A stretch of DNA of 64,000 bases from Myxococcales bacterium (lineage in GTDB: Bacteria > Myxococcota_A > Polyangia > Polyangiales > Polyangiaceae). Location: positions 1 through 64,000 of the forward strand of contig JANYHK010000032.1 of assembly GCA_025359105.1 (NCBI GenBank). The letters run 5' to 3'. Shown here in pieces: positions 52,021 through 60,195 of this stretch (positions are counted from its first letter, which is position 1; the number at the start of each line of letters is the position of its first letter). The translations under genes and the position numbers were made by a program. The notes below the pieces were generated by a model. The model saw nothing but the letters and a program-made list of their open reading frames with translations, had not been told where the DNA came from and did not search any database.

Positions 52021-53586
52021 GTGGGGACCCCTTCGCCCGATCGTGACCCCGCCTGCCTCGACGAGCGCACGCTCGCCGCGCTCGCGGAGGGTCGCCTCGA
52101 TGAGGCGGAGCGCAAGAAGGCGGAAGCGCACGTCGCGGACTGCTTCAACTGCGGCGTGCGCGCCGCCGCAGCCACGACCGCATCCCTCCCCCCAAACGTC
52201 GCAGCCTCGGGCGTGGCCGCCGCCGGCGGTGGCCAACCCGACGCGAAGGTGGCAGCCGACGTCGCCGCCGCCCTCGGTCTCCCCGCCGTCGGCCAGACGA
52301 TCGCCGAGAAATACGTGCTCGAGGAGGCCATCGGCAAGGGTGGGATGGGCGCCGTGTTCGCGGCGCGACACGTCGAGCTCGGGCACCGCGTGGCCATCAA
52401 GGTCCTCTTCCGCGGCGAAGCGGACGCGGTCGCGCGCTTCCTTCGGGAAGCGCAGACGTGCGCGCGCCTCACGAGCGAGAACGTGGTTCGCGTCTTCGAT
52501 GTCGGACGCTTGCCGAGCGGCGTTCCCTACCTCGTGATGGAGCACCTCACCGGCCACGATCTCGGCGACGTGGTTCGCGCCGGCAAGGTGCCGATCCCCG
52601 ACGCGGTGAGCTACGTGCTCCAGGCCTGCGCCGGCCTCGCCGAGGCGCACGCCGCCGGTGTGGTGCACCGCGATCTGAAGCCCGCGAACCTGTTCCTCGT
52701 CGAGCGCGCGGACGGCTCGTCGCTGGTGAAGGTGCTCGACTTCGGCGTCTCGAAGCTCCTGAACCGCGACTCCGTCGGCGGGGACCTGAGCCTGACCACG
52801 ACACAAGCGCTCGTCGGGTCACCGCTCTTCATGTCGCCCGAGCAGATCAAGGACAGCAAGGACGTCGACGAGCGCACGGACATCTGGTCTCTCGGCGTGA
52901 TCCTCTTCCAGCTCCTGGCGGGGCAGCTGCCCTTCCCGGCCCGCAACATCTCGGCGCTCGCGGTGGCGATCGCAACGGCGACGCCCGCCGCCCCTTCCTC
53001 CCTTCGGGCCGAGGTGCCCCCCAAGCTCGACGCCTGCGTCCTCAGGTGCCTCGAGAAAGACCGCGCGCGGCGCTACGCGACCCTGGGCGAGCTCGCCGAA
53101 GCGCTCGCTCCGTTCGCACCGCCCCACGCGCAGACGTTCGCCGAACGCGTGCGTCGCATGGCGCTGCCCCGCGCGGCGCAGACGAGCCCCCTCGCCACAA
53201 CGCGCGGAACCGCACCCGCCGCCCAGGCCATTACGCCGCCGCTCGTGGCCGCGACCATCGCAAGCCCAGGCCCCGGCCCCGGCCCACGACGACGACCCCT
53301 CCTGCTCTGGCTCCTCGCCCTCGCGCTCATCGTGAGCGCCGGAGGGGGGGTTCTGGCCTATCGCATCAACATGATCGCGCCCACCCCGACCCCCACTCCG
53401 ACTCCGACTCCGACTCCGATTCCGACCCCGACTCCGACTCCGACTCCGCTTCCCCCGCCGATTCCGACCCTCGCCTCCTCGTCGATCAAGCCTTCCCGCC
53501 CCGCGCCCCAGCGTCCACCGACCACCCCTTCGTCCGCACGGCCCGCCTCGTCACGCCCACCGGGCCCAACCGACACGCCCGATTGA
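52021..53586 (+). CDS. Ser/Thr protein kinase with N-terminal zinc-finger motif and Pro-Thr tail
   Basis: GTG 52021 follows GAGGG at six bases; another GTG at 51964 is possible. The N-terminus has a zf-HC2-like pattern (PACLDERTLAALAEGRLDEA, then HVADCFNC), as in anti-sigma factors. The kinase domain follows: IGKGGMGAVF (P-loop), VAIKVLF (Lys), VVHRDLKPAN with Asp218, DFGVSKLL and SPLFMSPEQI. After it come a linker, one helix (LLLWLLALALIVSAGGGVLAY) and, outside the membrane, a (Pro-Thr)n tail coded by an NCCGAC array. The zinc motif could be a sigma-factor contact or a redox switch. Membrane-bound and cytoplasmically catalytic. Confidence 0.9.
   Translation: MGTPSPDRDPACLDERTLAALAEGRLDEAERKKAEAHVADCFNCGVRAAAATTASLPPNVAASGVAAAGGGQPDAKVAADVAAALGLPAVGQTIAEKYVLEEAIGKGGMGAVFAARHVELGHRVAIKVLFRGEADAVARFLREAQTCARLTSENVVRVFDVGRLPSGVPYLVMEHLTGHDLGDVVRAGKVPIPDAVSYVLQACAGLAEAHAAGVVHRDLKPANLFLVERADGSSLVKVLDFGVSKLLNRDSVGGDLSLTTTQALVGSPLFMSPEQIKDSKDVDERTDIWSLGVILFQLLAGQLPFPARNISALAVAIATATPAAPSSLRAEVPPKLDACVLRCLEKDRARRYATLGELAEALAPFAPPHAQTFAERVRRMALPRAAQTSPLATTRGTAPAAQAITPPLVAATIASPGPGPGPRRRPLLLWLLALALIVSAGGGVLAYRINMIAPTPTPTPTPTPTPIPTPTPTPTPLPPPIPTLASSSIKPSRPAPQRPPTTPSSARPASSRPPGPTDTPD
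53385..53468 (+). repeat. Hexanucleotide array within the kinase gene, about 14 units
   Basis: TCCGAC and CCCGAC in six-base register. In the kinase frame it reads CCG ACN, Pro-Thr. The same unit is non-coding at 23775 and in another frame at 54083. Confidence 0.88.
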
Positions 53587-53655
53587 GGGGGCCCGTTCAC
53601 GTTGGCGGCGAGCCGTCCGCGTGCCGTACGCTGCCGCCGACATGCGCCGCGCGTT

Positions 53656-53796
53656 CGCCTCGCGTCGACCGCCGGGCAGCTCTACGAGGTCAAGCTGCCC
53701 TCGGGCGCGCTGCGCCTGATCGGTGACACGTCCCCGGCGCTCCAGGACCTCGCGCTCGCCCAATGCGCTGGCCCGCGTGCCACGCTGCGCCAGCCG
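53656..53796 (+). pseudogene. Fragment of a beta-propeller-like protein
   Basis: One frame reads TAGQLYEVKLPSGALRLIGD and TSPALQDLALAQCAG. This is the repeat pattern of propeller proteins with a L-Y-x-V...G-x-L-x-L-I-G-D-T...L-x-D-L-A blade. No start or continuing blades were found, and the frame runs on into non-coding sequence. It is probably the remnant of a larger gene. Confidence 0.4.
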
Positions 53797-53853
53797 GGGC
53801 GTAACCCGTCACGAAAGCCGACGTTTATCGGCGGCGGAGCGTGGCGCGGGTCT

Positions 53854-53862
53854 TGCGTAGAA
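53854..53862 (+). promoter_or_regulatory. -10-like TGCGTAGAA before the gene at 53870
   Basis: CTTGCGTAGAA ends seven bases before the ATG, like the element at 10347-10360 (TTGCTGTAGAA). Confidence 0.3.
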
Positions 53863-53869
53863 AACGCCA

Positions 53870-54226
<357 letters not shown>

Positions 54227-54287
54227 GTCCGTTTTTGTCGACGACCTTCGACGCGTTTGGCCATTACCATCTCAGGAGAGGTCGATC

Positions 54288-55445
54288 ATGCGCGCAGGAA
54301 AACCCGTTTCGGCCGCTCTGGTCACCCTCCTCGCCATCGCGTGCGGCTCCAGCAGCCCCGCGACGTTCAACGACGGCACCGGAGGTGACGGCGGCAGCAG
54401 CAGCGGCAGCAGCGGCAGCAGCAGTGGGCAACTCGGCCTCGACGGCGGCGGCGGCGACGCTCCCTTCCACGGCGGCCCGTGCACGCTCGACACGGAATGC
54501 GGCGTGGGCGGCGTGTGCGATCCGTCGACCCACGCCTGCGCGTGCGGCGGCGTCTCGGTGGCCGCGAACGAGGTGCCGCCGAACATGCTCGTCGTCGAGG
54601 ACCGCTCGTGCTCGATGACCGACAAGGTCGGCGCCACGACCAAATGGGCCATCGCCGTTCAGGCGATCGAGAACCTCACGACCAAATTCACCGGCAAGAT
54701 CCGGTTCGGGCTCACCTTGTTCCCCGACCGCACGGGCAACCAGTGCACCCAGGACGCGATCCCCATTCCCGTCGCGCCCGGCAACGAGACGAAGATCCAG
54801 AAGCTCCTCACGGCGGCGCTCGTCAAGGGCGATCCCGGCTTCCCGGATGGGCCCTGCGTCACGAACATCGACACGGCCATGCAGCAGGCGCTGACGGAGC
54901 CTGCGTTCAACGACAAGGCGCGCGCGAGCTTCGCCGTGCTCATCACCGACGGCATGCAGGCGGGATGCGGCACCGTCCCGGCCGGCAACGCGGCCACGCT
55001 GGCGGCGATCACGTCGCTGTCGCAGAAGGGCGTCGGCACGTTCGTGATTGGCTTCGGTTCGGCCGTCGATACGGCCGCGCTCGACTCGTTCGCCGTCGCG
55101 GGCGGCCACCCGTCGACCGGCGCACACAAGTATTACCAGGCCGACGACCAGGCCACGCTCGACACCATCCTCGGCAACCTCGCGGCGAGCGCCCTCGGGT
55201 GCGATCTGCAGCTCGCGTCGCCTCCGCCCGGCGGCGACGCGAGCCTCATCTTCGTCTACTTCAACAAGACGCCGCCACCGGTGCCGCGCGACACCACGCA
55301 CAAAAACGGCTGGGACTACGATCCGAACGGCAACGTCCTGCACTTCTACGGCGCCGCATGCGACCAGCTCAAGACCGGCAAGGTGCAGGACGCGCGCGCC
55401 GTGTTCGGCTGCCCGGGCGGACCGCCGCCTCCACCGCCCAAGTGA
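54288..55445 (+). CDS. Lipoprotein with von Willebrand factor A-like domain
   Basis: ATG 54288 follows AGGAGAGG. The 385-residue product has a lipobox LAIAC (Cys19), a Gly/Ser-rich linker, an EGF-like Cys segment (GPCTLDTECGVGGVCDPS, ACACGG) and a VWA domain. The metal-ion site is VVEDRSCSM (DxSxS pattern), followed by FGLTLFPD, and FAVLITDGMQAGC. Calcium- or magnesium-dependent binding is expected. The C-terminal part, with two Cys, ends in a Pro-rich stretch. Such surface proteins are common in myxobacteria and may act in adhesion. Next to other lipoproteins of the same linker type. Confidence 0.82.
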   Translation: MRAGKPVSAALVTLLAIACGSSSPATFNDGTGGDGGSSSGSSGSSSGQLGLDGGGGDAPFHGGPCTLDTECGVGGVCDPSTHACACGGVSVAANEVPPNMLVVEDRSCSMTDKVGATTKWAIAVQAIENLTTKFTGKIRFGLTLFPDRTGNQCTQDAIPIPVAPGNETKIQKLLTAALVKGDPGFPDGPCVTNIDTAMQQALTEPAFNDKARASFAVLITDGMQAGCGTVPAGNAATLAAITSLSQKGVGTFVIGFGSAVDTAALDSFAVAGGHPSTGAHKYYQADDQATLDTILGNLAASALGCDLQLASPPPGGDASLIFVYFNKTPPPVPRDTTHKNGWDYDPNGNVLHFYGAACDQLKTGKVQDARAVFGCPGGPPPPPPK

Positions 55446-55515
55446 GCGCGTAGGCTCGGGAGAGGAACACGTCGAAAACTTGCCTCCGCGCGCCGCTGGG
55501 GGCGAGGGTCGCCCC

Positions 55516-55665
55516 ATGGCCCGCCGCATCACCCCTACCCCCGCCAAAGAGCGAAGAAGCTCTCCCGATCGCCGGAGCGTCGTCGACCGCCGCGAGCTGC
55601 CGCCCCGACCCGAGGGTCGCCGCCTCAACGGTGGACGGCGACGCAGCGATCCCAAAGCCGCCTAG
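55516..55665 (+). CDS. Small basic protein with R-R-x-x-x-D-R-R repeats (possible)
   Basis: ATG 55516 begins a 49-residue product rich in Arg, Pro and Asp: ERRSSPDRRSVVDRREL, then RRLNGGRRRSD. Similar R-R-x-x-x-D-R-R segments occur beside PilZ-type domains and in short DNA- or nucleotide-binding proteins. The coding use of codons fits the window, but the short length and no clear ribosome binding site keep it uncertain. It follows the VWA lipoprotein by 70 bases. Confidence 0.35.
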   Translation: MARRITPTPAKERRSSPDRRSVVDRRELPPRPEGRRLNGGRRRSDPKAA

Positions 55666-55791
55666 AAGTCTCTGGGCAGCTCGCGTCAGGCGACACTGGA
55701 TCTTTGAACTCCGAGCGGACGCGGCGCGGGAAGTTAGGCAACAAAGACATCGAGCGCTGGCGACGCCGTGCCGTGCGGGTATGAGTACGGG

Positions 55792-56337
55792 ATGCGCCAC
55801 CTCACGCTCGCCGTGGGCTTCGGCCTCGTCGTCGTCGCCTGCGCGACGGGCGCGGTCGTCGATCCGCTCGACCTCGGACCAGCGCCCGGTGGCGACGGCT
55901 CGGGCGTCGACGCGGGCTCGCTCGCGGACGTCGCGCGCGGCACCGACGACGCTCCGTCCTATGGGCCACCGCACGACGCCGGGCAGGCAGCCGACACCGC
56001 CACCCAAGACACCGGCGCAACCGACGCGGGCGTCGACAGTGGGAGCGTCGTCGACAGCGCACCGCCGCCGCCGCCACCGCCTGTCGGCCTCGACTGCACC
56101 GGCAAGAACAGCTCGCAGGTCACCAACTTCTTCGGCTTCCCCGAGAGCTACGACAACGCGTGCGACAACTACTTCGGCAGCGGGGGAACGGCGGGCAACC
56201 CCTGCGCGCCTGGCGCAAATGACTGCGCAGCCCTGAATGGCCAGGGAGGATACAACCCCTTCTGTTGCTACAAGCCACCGAGCGGCTCCCGCTGCTACGC
56301 TGACTACGGTGGCAAGGCGCAGTGCATTCCAAAGTGA
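55792..56337 (+). CDS. Lipoprotein with Asp/Gly linker and Cys-rich C-terminal domain
   Basis: The 181-residue product has the signal LAVGFGLVVVAC with lipobox VVAC. Residues about 25-105 are an Asp/Gly/Ala/Thr linker ending in eight prolines. Residues about 108-181 form a small domain with seven Cys (LDCTGKNSSQ, FGFPESYDNACDNYFG, NPCAPGANDCAALNG, FCCYKPPSG) that should be disulphide-linked. The family is not recognised. The ATG at 55792 was chosen because it starts the signal; a GTG at 55768 is also in frame. Confidence 0.7.
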   Translation: MRHLTLAVGFGLVVVACATGAVVDPLDLGPAPGGDGSGVDAGSLADVARGTDDAPSYGPPHDAGQAADTATQDTGATDAGVDSGSVVDSAPPPPPPPVGLDCTGKNSSQVTNFFGFPESYDNACDNYFGSGGTAGNPCAPGANDCAALNGQGGYNPFCCYKPPSGSRCYADYGGKAQCIPK

Positions 56338-56350
56338 GCTCGGTGGTCGG

Positions 56351-57175
56351 GTGAGGAGCCGCGGGAGCGTCGCGCACGGCGCCGTCTGGGGAGCTGTGAT
56401 CGCGTGGGCGCTTCCGGTGCTCGTCGCGAGCTGCGGGACATCGAGCGGCGGCGCGGCGACGGTAGACGCGGGGGGCGACCACGACGCGCGAGGCGCGGAC
56501 GTGACGGTCGTGCCGGGAGACGGAGGCCCTCCCGCCGACACGTCGTCGAACGACGCCGCCGACGTGTGCCCGCTCCGTGCCGGGCTCCGGGCGGCGTGCG
56601 ACGGCAGCGATCCGACGGTCGTGTTCTTCCCGCCGCTCGCGTGCGATCCGAAGAACCTCGACGCGGGCAAGGGGGCCGACGGCGGCGACGCAGGCGCGAA
56701 CCGGTGCGGAGCGGTCGGGCCGAGCGACGTGTCGTTCACGAGCGCGGCGTGCGGCGCGTTCGTCGACGCGCAGACCGGCGGCGCCGTCTCGTTCGAGATC
56801 AGCGGACGCACACCGGTATTCTCGCAGCCGGCGAACGGCGACGCGCTCACCGCGGACGAATGGTCCATCTTCGCGTGGACGAAGGGCCCACAGGCGCGGC
56901 GCTCGCCCATCCTGGCGCTCATCGAGCCCGAAGCCCACGCGCTCACGCCGCTGGGCGGCGACGGGTACGTGCTCGTCTTCTCGCAGGGCTGCACGGAGAT
57001 CCTGCGCGCGATGGTCGCGTCGACGTTCTGGGCGCCCGATCCGACGTCGTGGGCGACGCTCGCGTCACTGAAGGGGCCGGTCACCGTGCGCCTCTACTGG
57101 GCGAAGTTCGCGCAAGACGGCATCGTGAGCGGACCGGTGGCCAGCGCGCCGATCACGATCACGATGACGCCGTAG
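56351..57175 (+). CDS. Lipoprotein of unknown function with Asp/Gly linker
   Basis: GTG 56351 is the start that gives a proper signal peptide (GAVWGAVIAWALPVLVASC; lipobox VASC). The 274-residue product has an Asp/Gly/Ala linker (about 35-72) and a beta-rich domain with four Cys (VCPLRAGLRAACDGSDPTV, LACDPKNLDAG, RCGAVGPSDV, AACGAFVDAQ). Its C-terminal half has strands FSQPANGDALTADEWSIF, VTVRLYWAKFAQDGIVSGP. Unknown. It lies 13 bases after the preceding lipoprotein and runs in the same direction. Confidence 0.65.
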   Translation: MRSRGSVAHGAVWGAVIAWALPVLVASCGTSSGGAATVDAGGDHDARGADVTVVPGDGGPPADTSSNDAADVCPLRAGLRAACDGSDPTVVFFPPLACDPKNLDAGKGADGGDAGANRCGAVGPSDVSFTSAACGAFVDAQTGGAVSFEISGRTPVFSQPANGDALTADEWSIFAWTKGPQARRSPILALIEPEAHALTPLGGDGYVLVFSQGCTEILRAMVASTFWAPDPTSWATLASLKGPVTVRLYWAKFAQDGIVSGPVASAPITITMTP

Positions 57176-57200
57176 CGAGTCGCTCGGGATCCCAGACAAG

Positions 57201-58577
57201 TCACGGGAGACACGCGTAGCCGCGATCCTTCGTCCACTCGAGCGTCGTCGACGCGAGCGTGAAGACCGGCACGCGCGCGCGCACATCGGCGCCGAGATCG
57301 CCGCTCGCGACGAGCGCGTCGAGGACGTCGGGCGCGAAGGGGGTCACGCGCACACGCATCGTCACGCGATCGACGCTCGGTGGCACCACGTATCGGGTGA
57401 CGAGCGGGCGCGTCCCGTCGATGCCTGCGGACACCCTCGGCGCCAGGACGCTTCCGCGCGCGGCGGCGGCCTCCCACAGGAACTTCACCGGCTGGAGCTC
57501 CGTGTCCACCAGGGTCCGCCCCAGGACGATGGCGTCGGGCTCCGAGCTCACGTCGGGCGGCGCGTCGTTCGGCAAGGCCCCGCGCGACCACACCTCAGCG
57601 CCTGCGGCGAACCCGCGGAGCTCGACCCACGCCCGTCTGTCGTGCGTGGCTCCGGTCGGCCACGCGTGGCCGATGCGACCGTTCTCGAGCGTGACCTCGA
57701 CGTCGCCGGGGCCCGCGACACACAGCTTCGCCGACAGCGCCGAATCGAGCGACAGTTGCACGGCCTTGCGCTGCGCGGCGGCCTCGGGGAACGTCGAGAG
57801 CGCGACGTCCAGGCCCGCCATCGTGTGATCGTGCACCGTTCGCGTCGGCGCTCCGGGAACGCTGGCAGCGATGCCCTGGCTGCCCGGCATGTGGCACCCG
57901 CCGCACGTCTTGCCGCCTGCCGCGCCGGGGACGGCGAAGACGGTGCTCGTCCATTCGGCGTACGTCCGCTCCAGGTCCGCGCCGTTCGGCATGCGGACGT
58001 CGTGGCACGCGCCACATGCGCTCGCCGCCTCGGCGCGCGTGCGGTCGTGGAGCGAGGAGTACATCGAGGGGTGCGCCTGCGTCGCGACGGGATCGGCGAT
58101 GGGCCCGCGGAACGCGCCGTCTCCGGCGAGACGCAGCGCGCCGTCGTGCAAATCGAGCGTCGCGTCCACGGAGTGACAGAAAAAGCAGGTCACGCCGCGA
58201 AGGGGCACCGCGAGCGACGCCGGGTCGACTACCGCGCCCCGGGCGGCGGCGACCGCGAGCGGCGCGTGGCAGGCGACGCAGAAATTCCCGAGCTTGCCGC
58301 CCGTCTCGCGCTGACCGCGCGCCTGCATCGCCAGGAAGACCGGATCGTCGCTCGCATACGCGTGCATGCTCCCCGACCACGCGGTGACGTGTCCTTCGTG
58401 GCAAGGTCGACAGGTCGACGGATCGAGCGCGGCGGCCGTGAGCTTCGTCGTCGCGGCGATGGGCGGCGGCGCCTCGGGACGGGCCGCGTCGCCACCGTGA
58501 TCACACGCGGCAACGCCAGCAGCCACCGTGGCAGCGGCCAGCGCGAGGAAGCTCAGGGGCAGGAGTCCGCGTCGCAC
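57201..58577 (-). CDS. Five-haem cytochrome c lipoprotein
   Basis: GTG 58577 has GAGGTG before it and starts a signal (LLPLSFLALAAATVAAGVAAC), with a possible lipobox Cys25. The 458-residue product has five CxxCH haem sites: CRPCH 56-60, CVACH 100-104, CFFCH 131-135, CGACH 188-192 and CGGCH 225-229. The C-terminal part (about 250-458) is haem-free and beta-rich. This fits multihaem cytochromes of the c554/periplasmic electron-carrier type. It overlaps the preceding copper-lipoprotein gene by 25 bases. It would transfer electrons at the cell surface or in the periplasm; partner unknown. Confidence 0.88.
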   Translation of the reverse strand: MRRGLLPLSFLALAAATVAAGVAACDHGGDAARPEAPPPIAATTKLTAAALDPSTCRPCHEGHVTAWSGSMHAYASDDPVFLAMQARGQRETGGKLGNFCVACHAPLAVAAARGAVVDPASLAVPLRGVTCFFCHSVDATLDLHDGALRLAGDGAFRGPIADPVATQAHPSMYSSLHDRTRAEAASACGACHDVRMPNGADLERTYAEWTSTVFAVPGAAGGKTCGGCHMPGSQGIAASVPGAPTRTVHDHTMAGLDVALSTFPEAAAQRKAVQLSLDSALSAKLCVAGPGDVEVTLENGRIGHAWPTGATHDRRAWVELRGFAAGAEVWSRGALPNDAPPDVSSEPDAIVLGRTLVDTELQPVKFLWEAAAARGSVLAPRVSAGIDGTRPLVTRYVVPPSVDRVTMRVRVTPFAPDVLDALVASGDLGADVRARVPVFTLASTTLEWTKDRGYACLP

Positions 58578-59884
58578 GCGGTCACCTCGTTCGCGCACGA
58601 CGCCTGCGCGCAGTCCGTGCATCCGGAGCTCGGCCCCGCCGCGCACGGGCTCGCGCACTTGCCCGCCACGCAGGCGCGAAGCGAAAGGAGCAGGCCCGAC
58701 GCACCCGAGCAGGACGCGACCATGCAGCGCTGCCAGCACGGATGGGCGGCGCCGCCGTCGCCGAGTCCGAGATCGGCGGGGGGCGCGCTCGCCGCCGGGC
58801 ACGCCTCGGTGCACGCGCGTGTCTGCCCGCACGTCGCCGTGCCGGTGCCGAAGCCGCCGGGCCCCGTGCGGCACGCGCCGACGTCGTCGCCGAGGTCGGG
58901 CACGTAGAGGCCAGAGAGCACGCACGCCTCGTCGACGTCGTTGCGCGGGCCGCCGAGCACCTCCACGCCGCCGCGCGTGTTGTCGAAGGTGCAGGAGAAG
59001 CGGACGTGACCGCCCGCGCCGACGAGCACGCGCCCTTGCAGCGGCAGCGGGTTGGCCGAGCCCGGCGCGCGGTAGAAGGGCGCGGCCGCGGGCGGTCCAC
59101 CCGCCGGATCGGCGAACGCGGAGAAGTCCGTCGCCCGCGCGTGCGCGTACCCGCTCACGGCGAGGAGGGTCACATCCTTCGGGATCGCGCACTGCATCGC
59201 CGCGCGCCCCTGCTGGGCCGCTCCGATGTCGACGAACGGGTCGGCGAAGAAGAACGCGCCCGCACGCACCGTGATGCCCGTCGTCACTGTGCGGAGCGCG
59301 AGCGAGACCCGTGCGTCGATCGGCGCAGCCGTCGCGTTCAGGTAGTGGACCTGGACGAGGAGCACCTCGAGATCGCGCAGCGGCAGCCCGGCGCCGTCGG
59401 GCATCGCGAACGCGCCCGTCCTGGTCTCTGCACCGTAGATCTGCGCGCGCGCGTGCGGCATGACGTCGTCGGGCGCGAAGCAGTCGCGCTCGGCGTCTTG
59501 CCCAGGCGACAGCGCGGTCACGTCGGTCCGAAACACGAGGACATGATGGCTGCCCGCGCCATACGTGTGCGTCGCGCCGACGTAGAACGCGGTCGACCCC
59601 GCGCCCCCGACCGGCACGCGAGGCACGGGGACGTACTTGCAGCGGTAGACGTCACCGCCCGGCGCCACCGTCGTCGACATCGTCACCTCGAGCGGCGAAG
59701 CGCCGTCAGCGGCAGCGTCCGCGACGGCGCCGTCGTCCCCCGGCCCGGCGTCGCGCGTGCCGCCGTCCGCGGGCGCCGCGGTCGTGCTCGAGCACGCGAC
59801 CAGGCCCATCGCCGACGCGAGCCACGACCCGACCAGGATGCGCGCCGCTCCGGAGCCCACAGCCCGAAGCATAGCCGCGCTCAC
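58553..59884 (-). CDS. PHM-like copper-type monooxygenase lipoprotein, copper site partly lost
   Basis: The 443-residue product has lipobox GLVAC (Cys31) and an Asp/Gly/Ala linker. The body resembles the copper type II ascorbate-dependent (PHM-like) fold: SHHVLVF (His113, His114), LLVQVHYLN (His180), GYAHARATDF (His248), FSCTFDNT and NDVDEAC. In active enzymes CuM is held by a H-x-H pair and a Met; here only His248 of the pair is present, and the Met place before Cys321 is Ala320. A Cys-rich C-terminal part of about 100 residues follows. The ATG overlaps the next small gene's TGA. Alignment is by eye, so the metal-site claim is tentative. Confidence 0.65.
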   Translation of the reverse strand: MSAAMLRAVGSGAARILVGSWLASAMGLVACSSTTAAPADGGTRDAGPGDDGAVADAAADGASPLEVTMSTTVAPGGDVYRCKYVPVPRVPVGGAGSTAFYVGATHTYGAGSHHVLVFRTDVTALSPGQDAERDCFAPDDVMPHARAQIYGAETRTGAFAMPDGAGLPLRDLEVLLVQVHYLNATAAPIDARVSLALRTVTTGITVRAGAFFFADPFVDIGAAQQGRAAMQCAIPKDVTLLAVSGYAHARATDFSAFADPAGGPPAAAPFYRAPGSANPLPLQGRVLVGAGGHVRFSCTFDNTRGGVEVLGGPRNDVDEACVLSGLYVPDLGDDVGACRTGPGGFGTGTATCGQTRACTEACPAASAPPADLGLGDGGAAHPCWQRCMVASCSGASGLLLSLRACVAGKCASPCAAGPSSGCTDCAQASCANEVTACDADSCP

Positions 59885-60120
59885 GCCTTCGGCGAGCCCT
59901 CCGGCGGCAGGTTCTCGCGCGCGATGCGCTCACGGAAACCCTCGGGTGTCTCGTCCGTTCGCCGGAACCGGTAGCCGCCGGAGCTGACGGGGGCCACGAA
60001 ATCGCCAGGCTCGCTCTTCGGCGCCGCCTCTTGATCGGCCTGACGTCCCGCGAACACGATGGCCACGACGACGGCGACCAGCACCACGCCGAGCGCGATC
60101 ATCCCCATTGCGAGCGCCAT
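59881..60120 (-). CDS. Small single-helix membrane protein
   Basis: The 79-residue product has one helix (MIALGVVLVAVVVAIVFAG) and a charged soluble tail (about 28-79) with GGYRFRRTDETPEGFRERIA. It begins the minus-strand trio with the copper-type lipoprotein and the five-haem cytochrome; its TGA overlaps the next ATG. A membrane anchor or electron-transfer helper is likely. The start ATG 60120 lies 75 bases from the divergent gene at 60196. Confidence 0.65.
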   Translation of the reverse strand: MALAMGMIALGVVLVAVVVAIVFAGRQADQEAAPKSEPGDFVAPVSSGGYRFRRTDETPEGFRERIARENLPPEGSPKA

Positions 60121-60195
60121 TCGATCGTGTCCCCTCGCGCAAGCCTGGTCCCGTGCGGTCCCGGTGTCAATGCGCTAAGACGGGGCTCGAAATCG

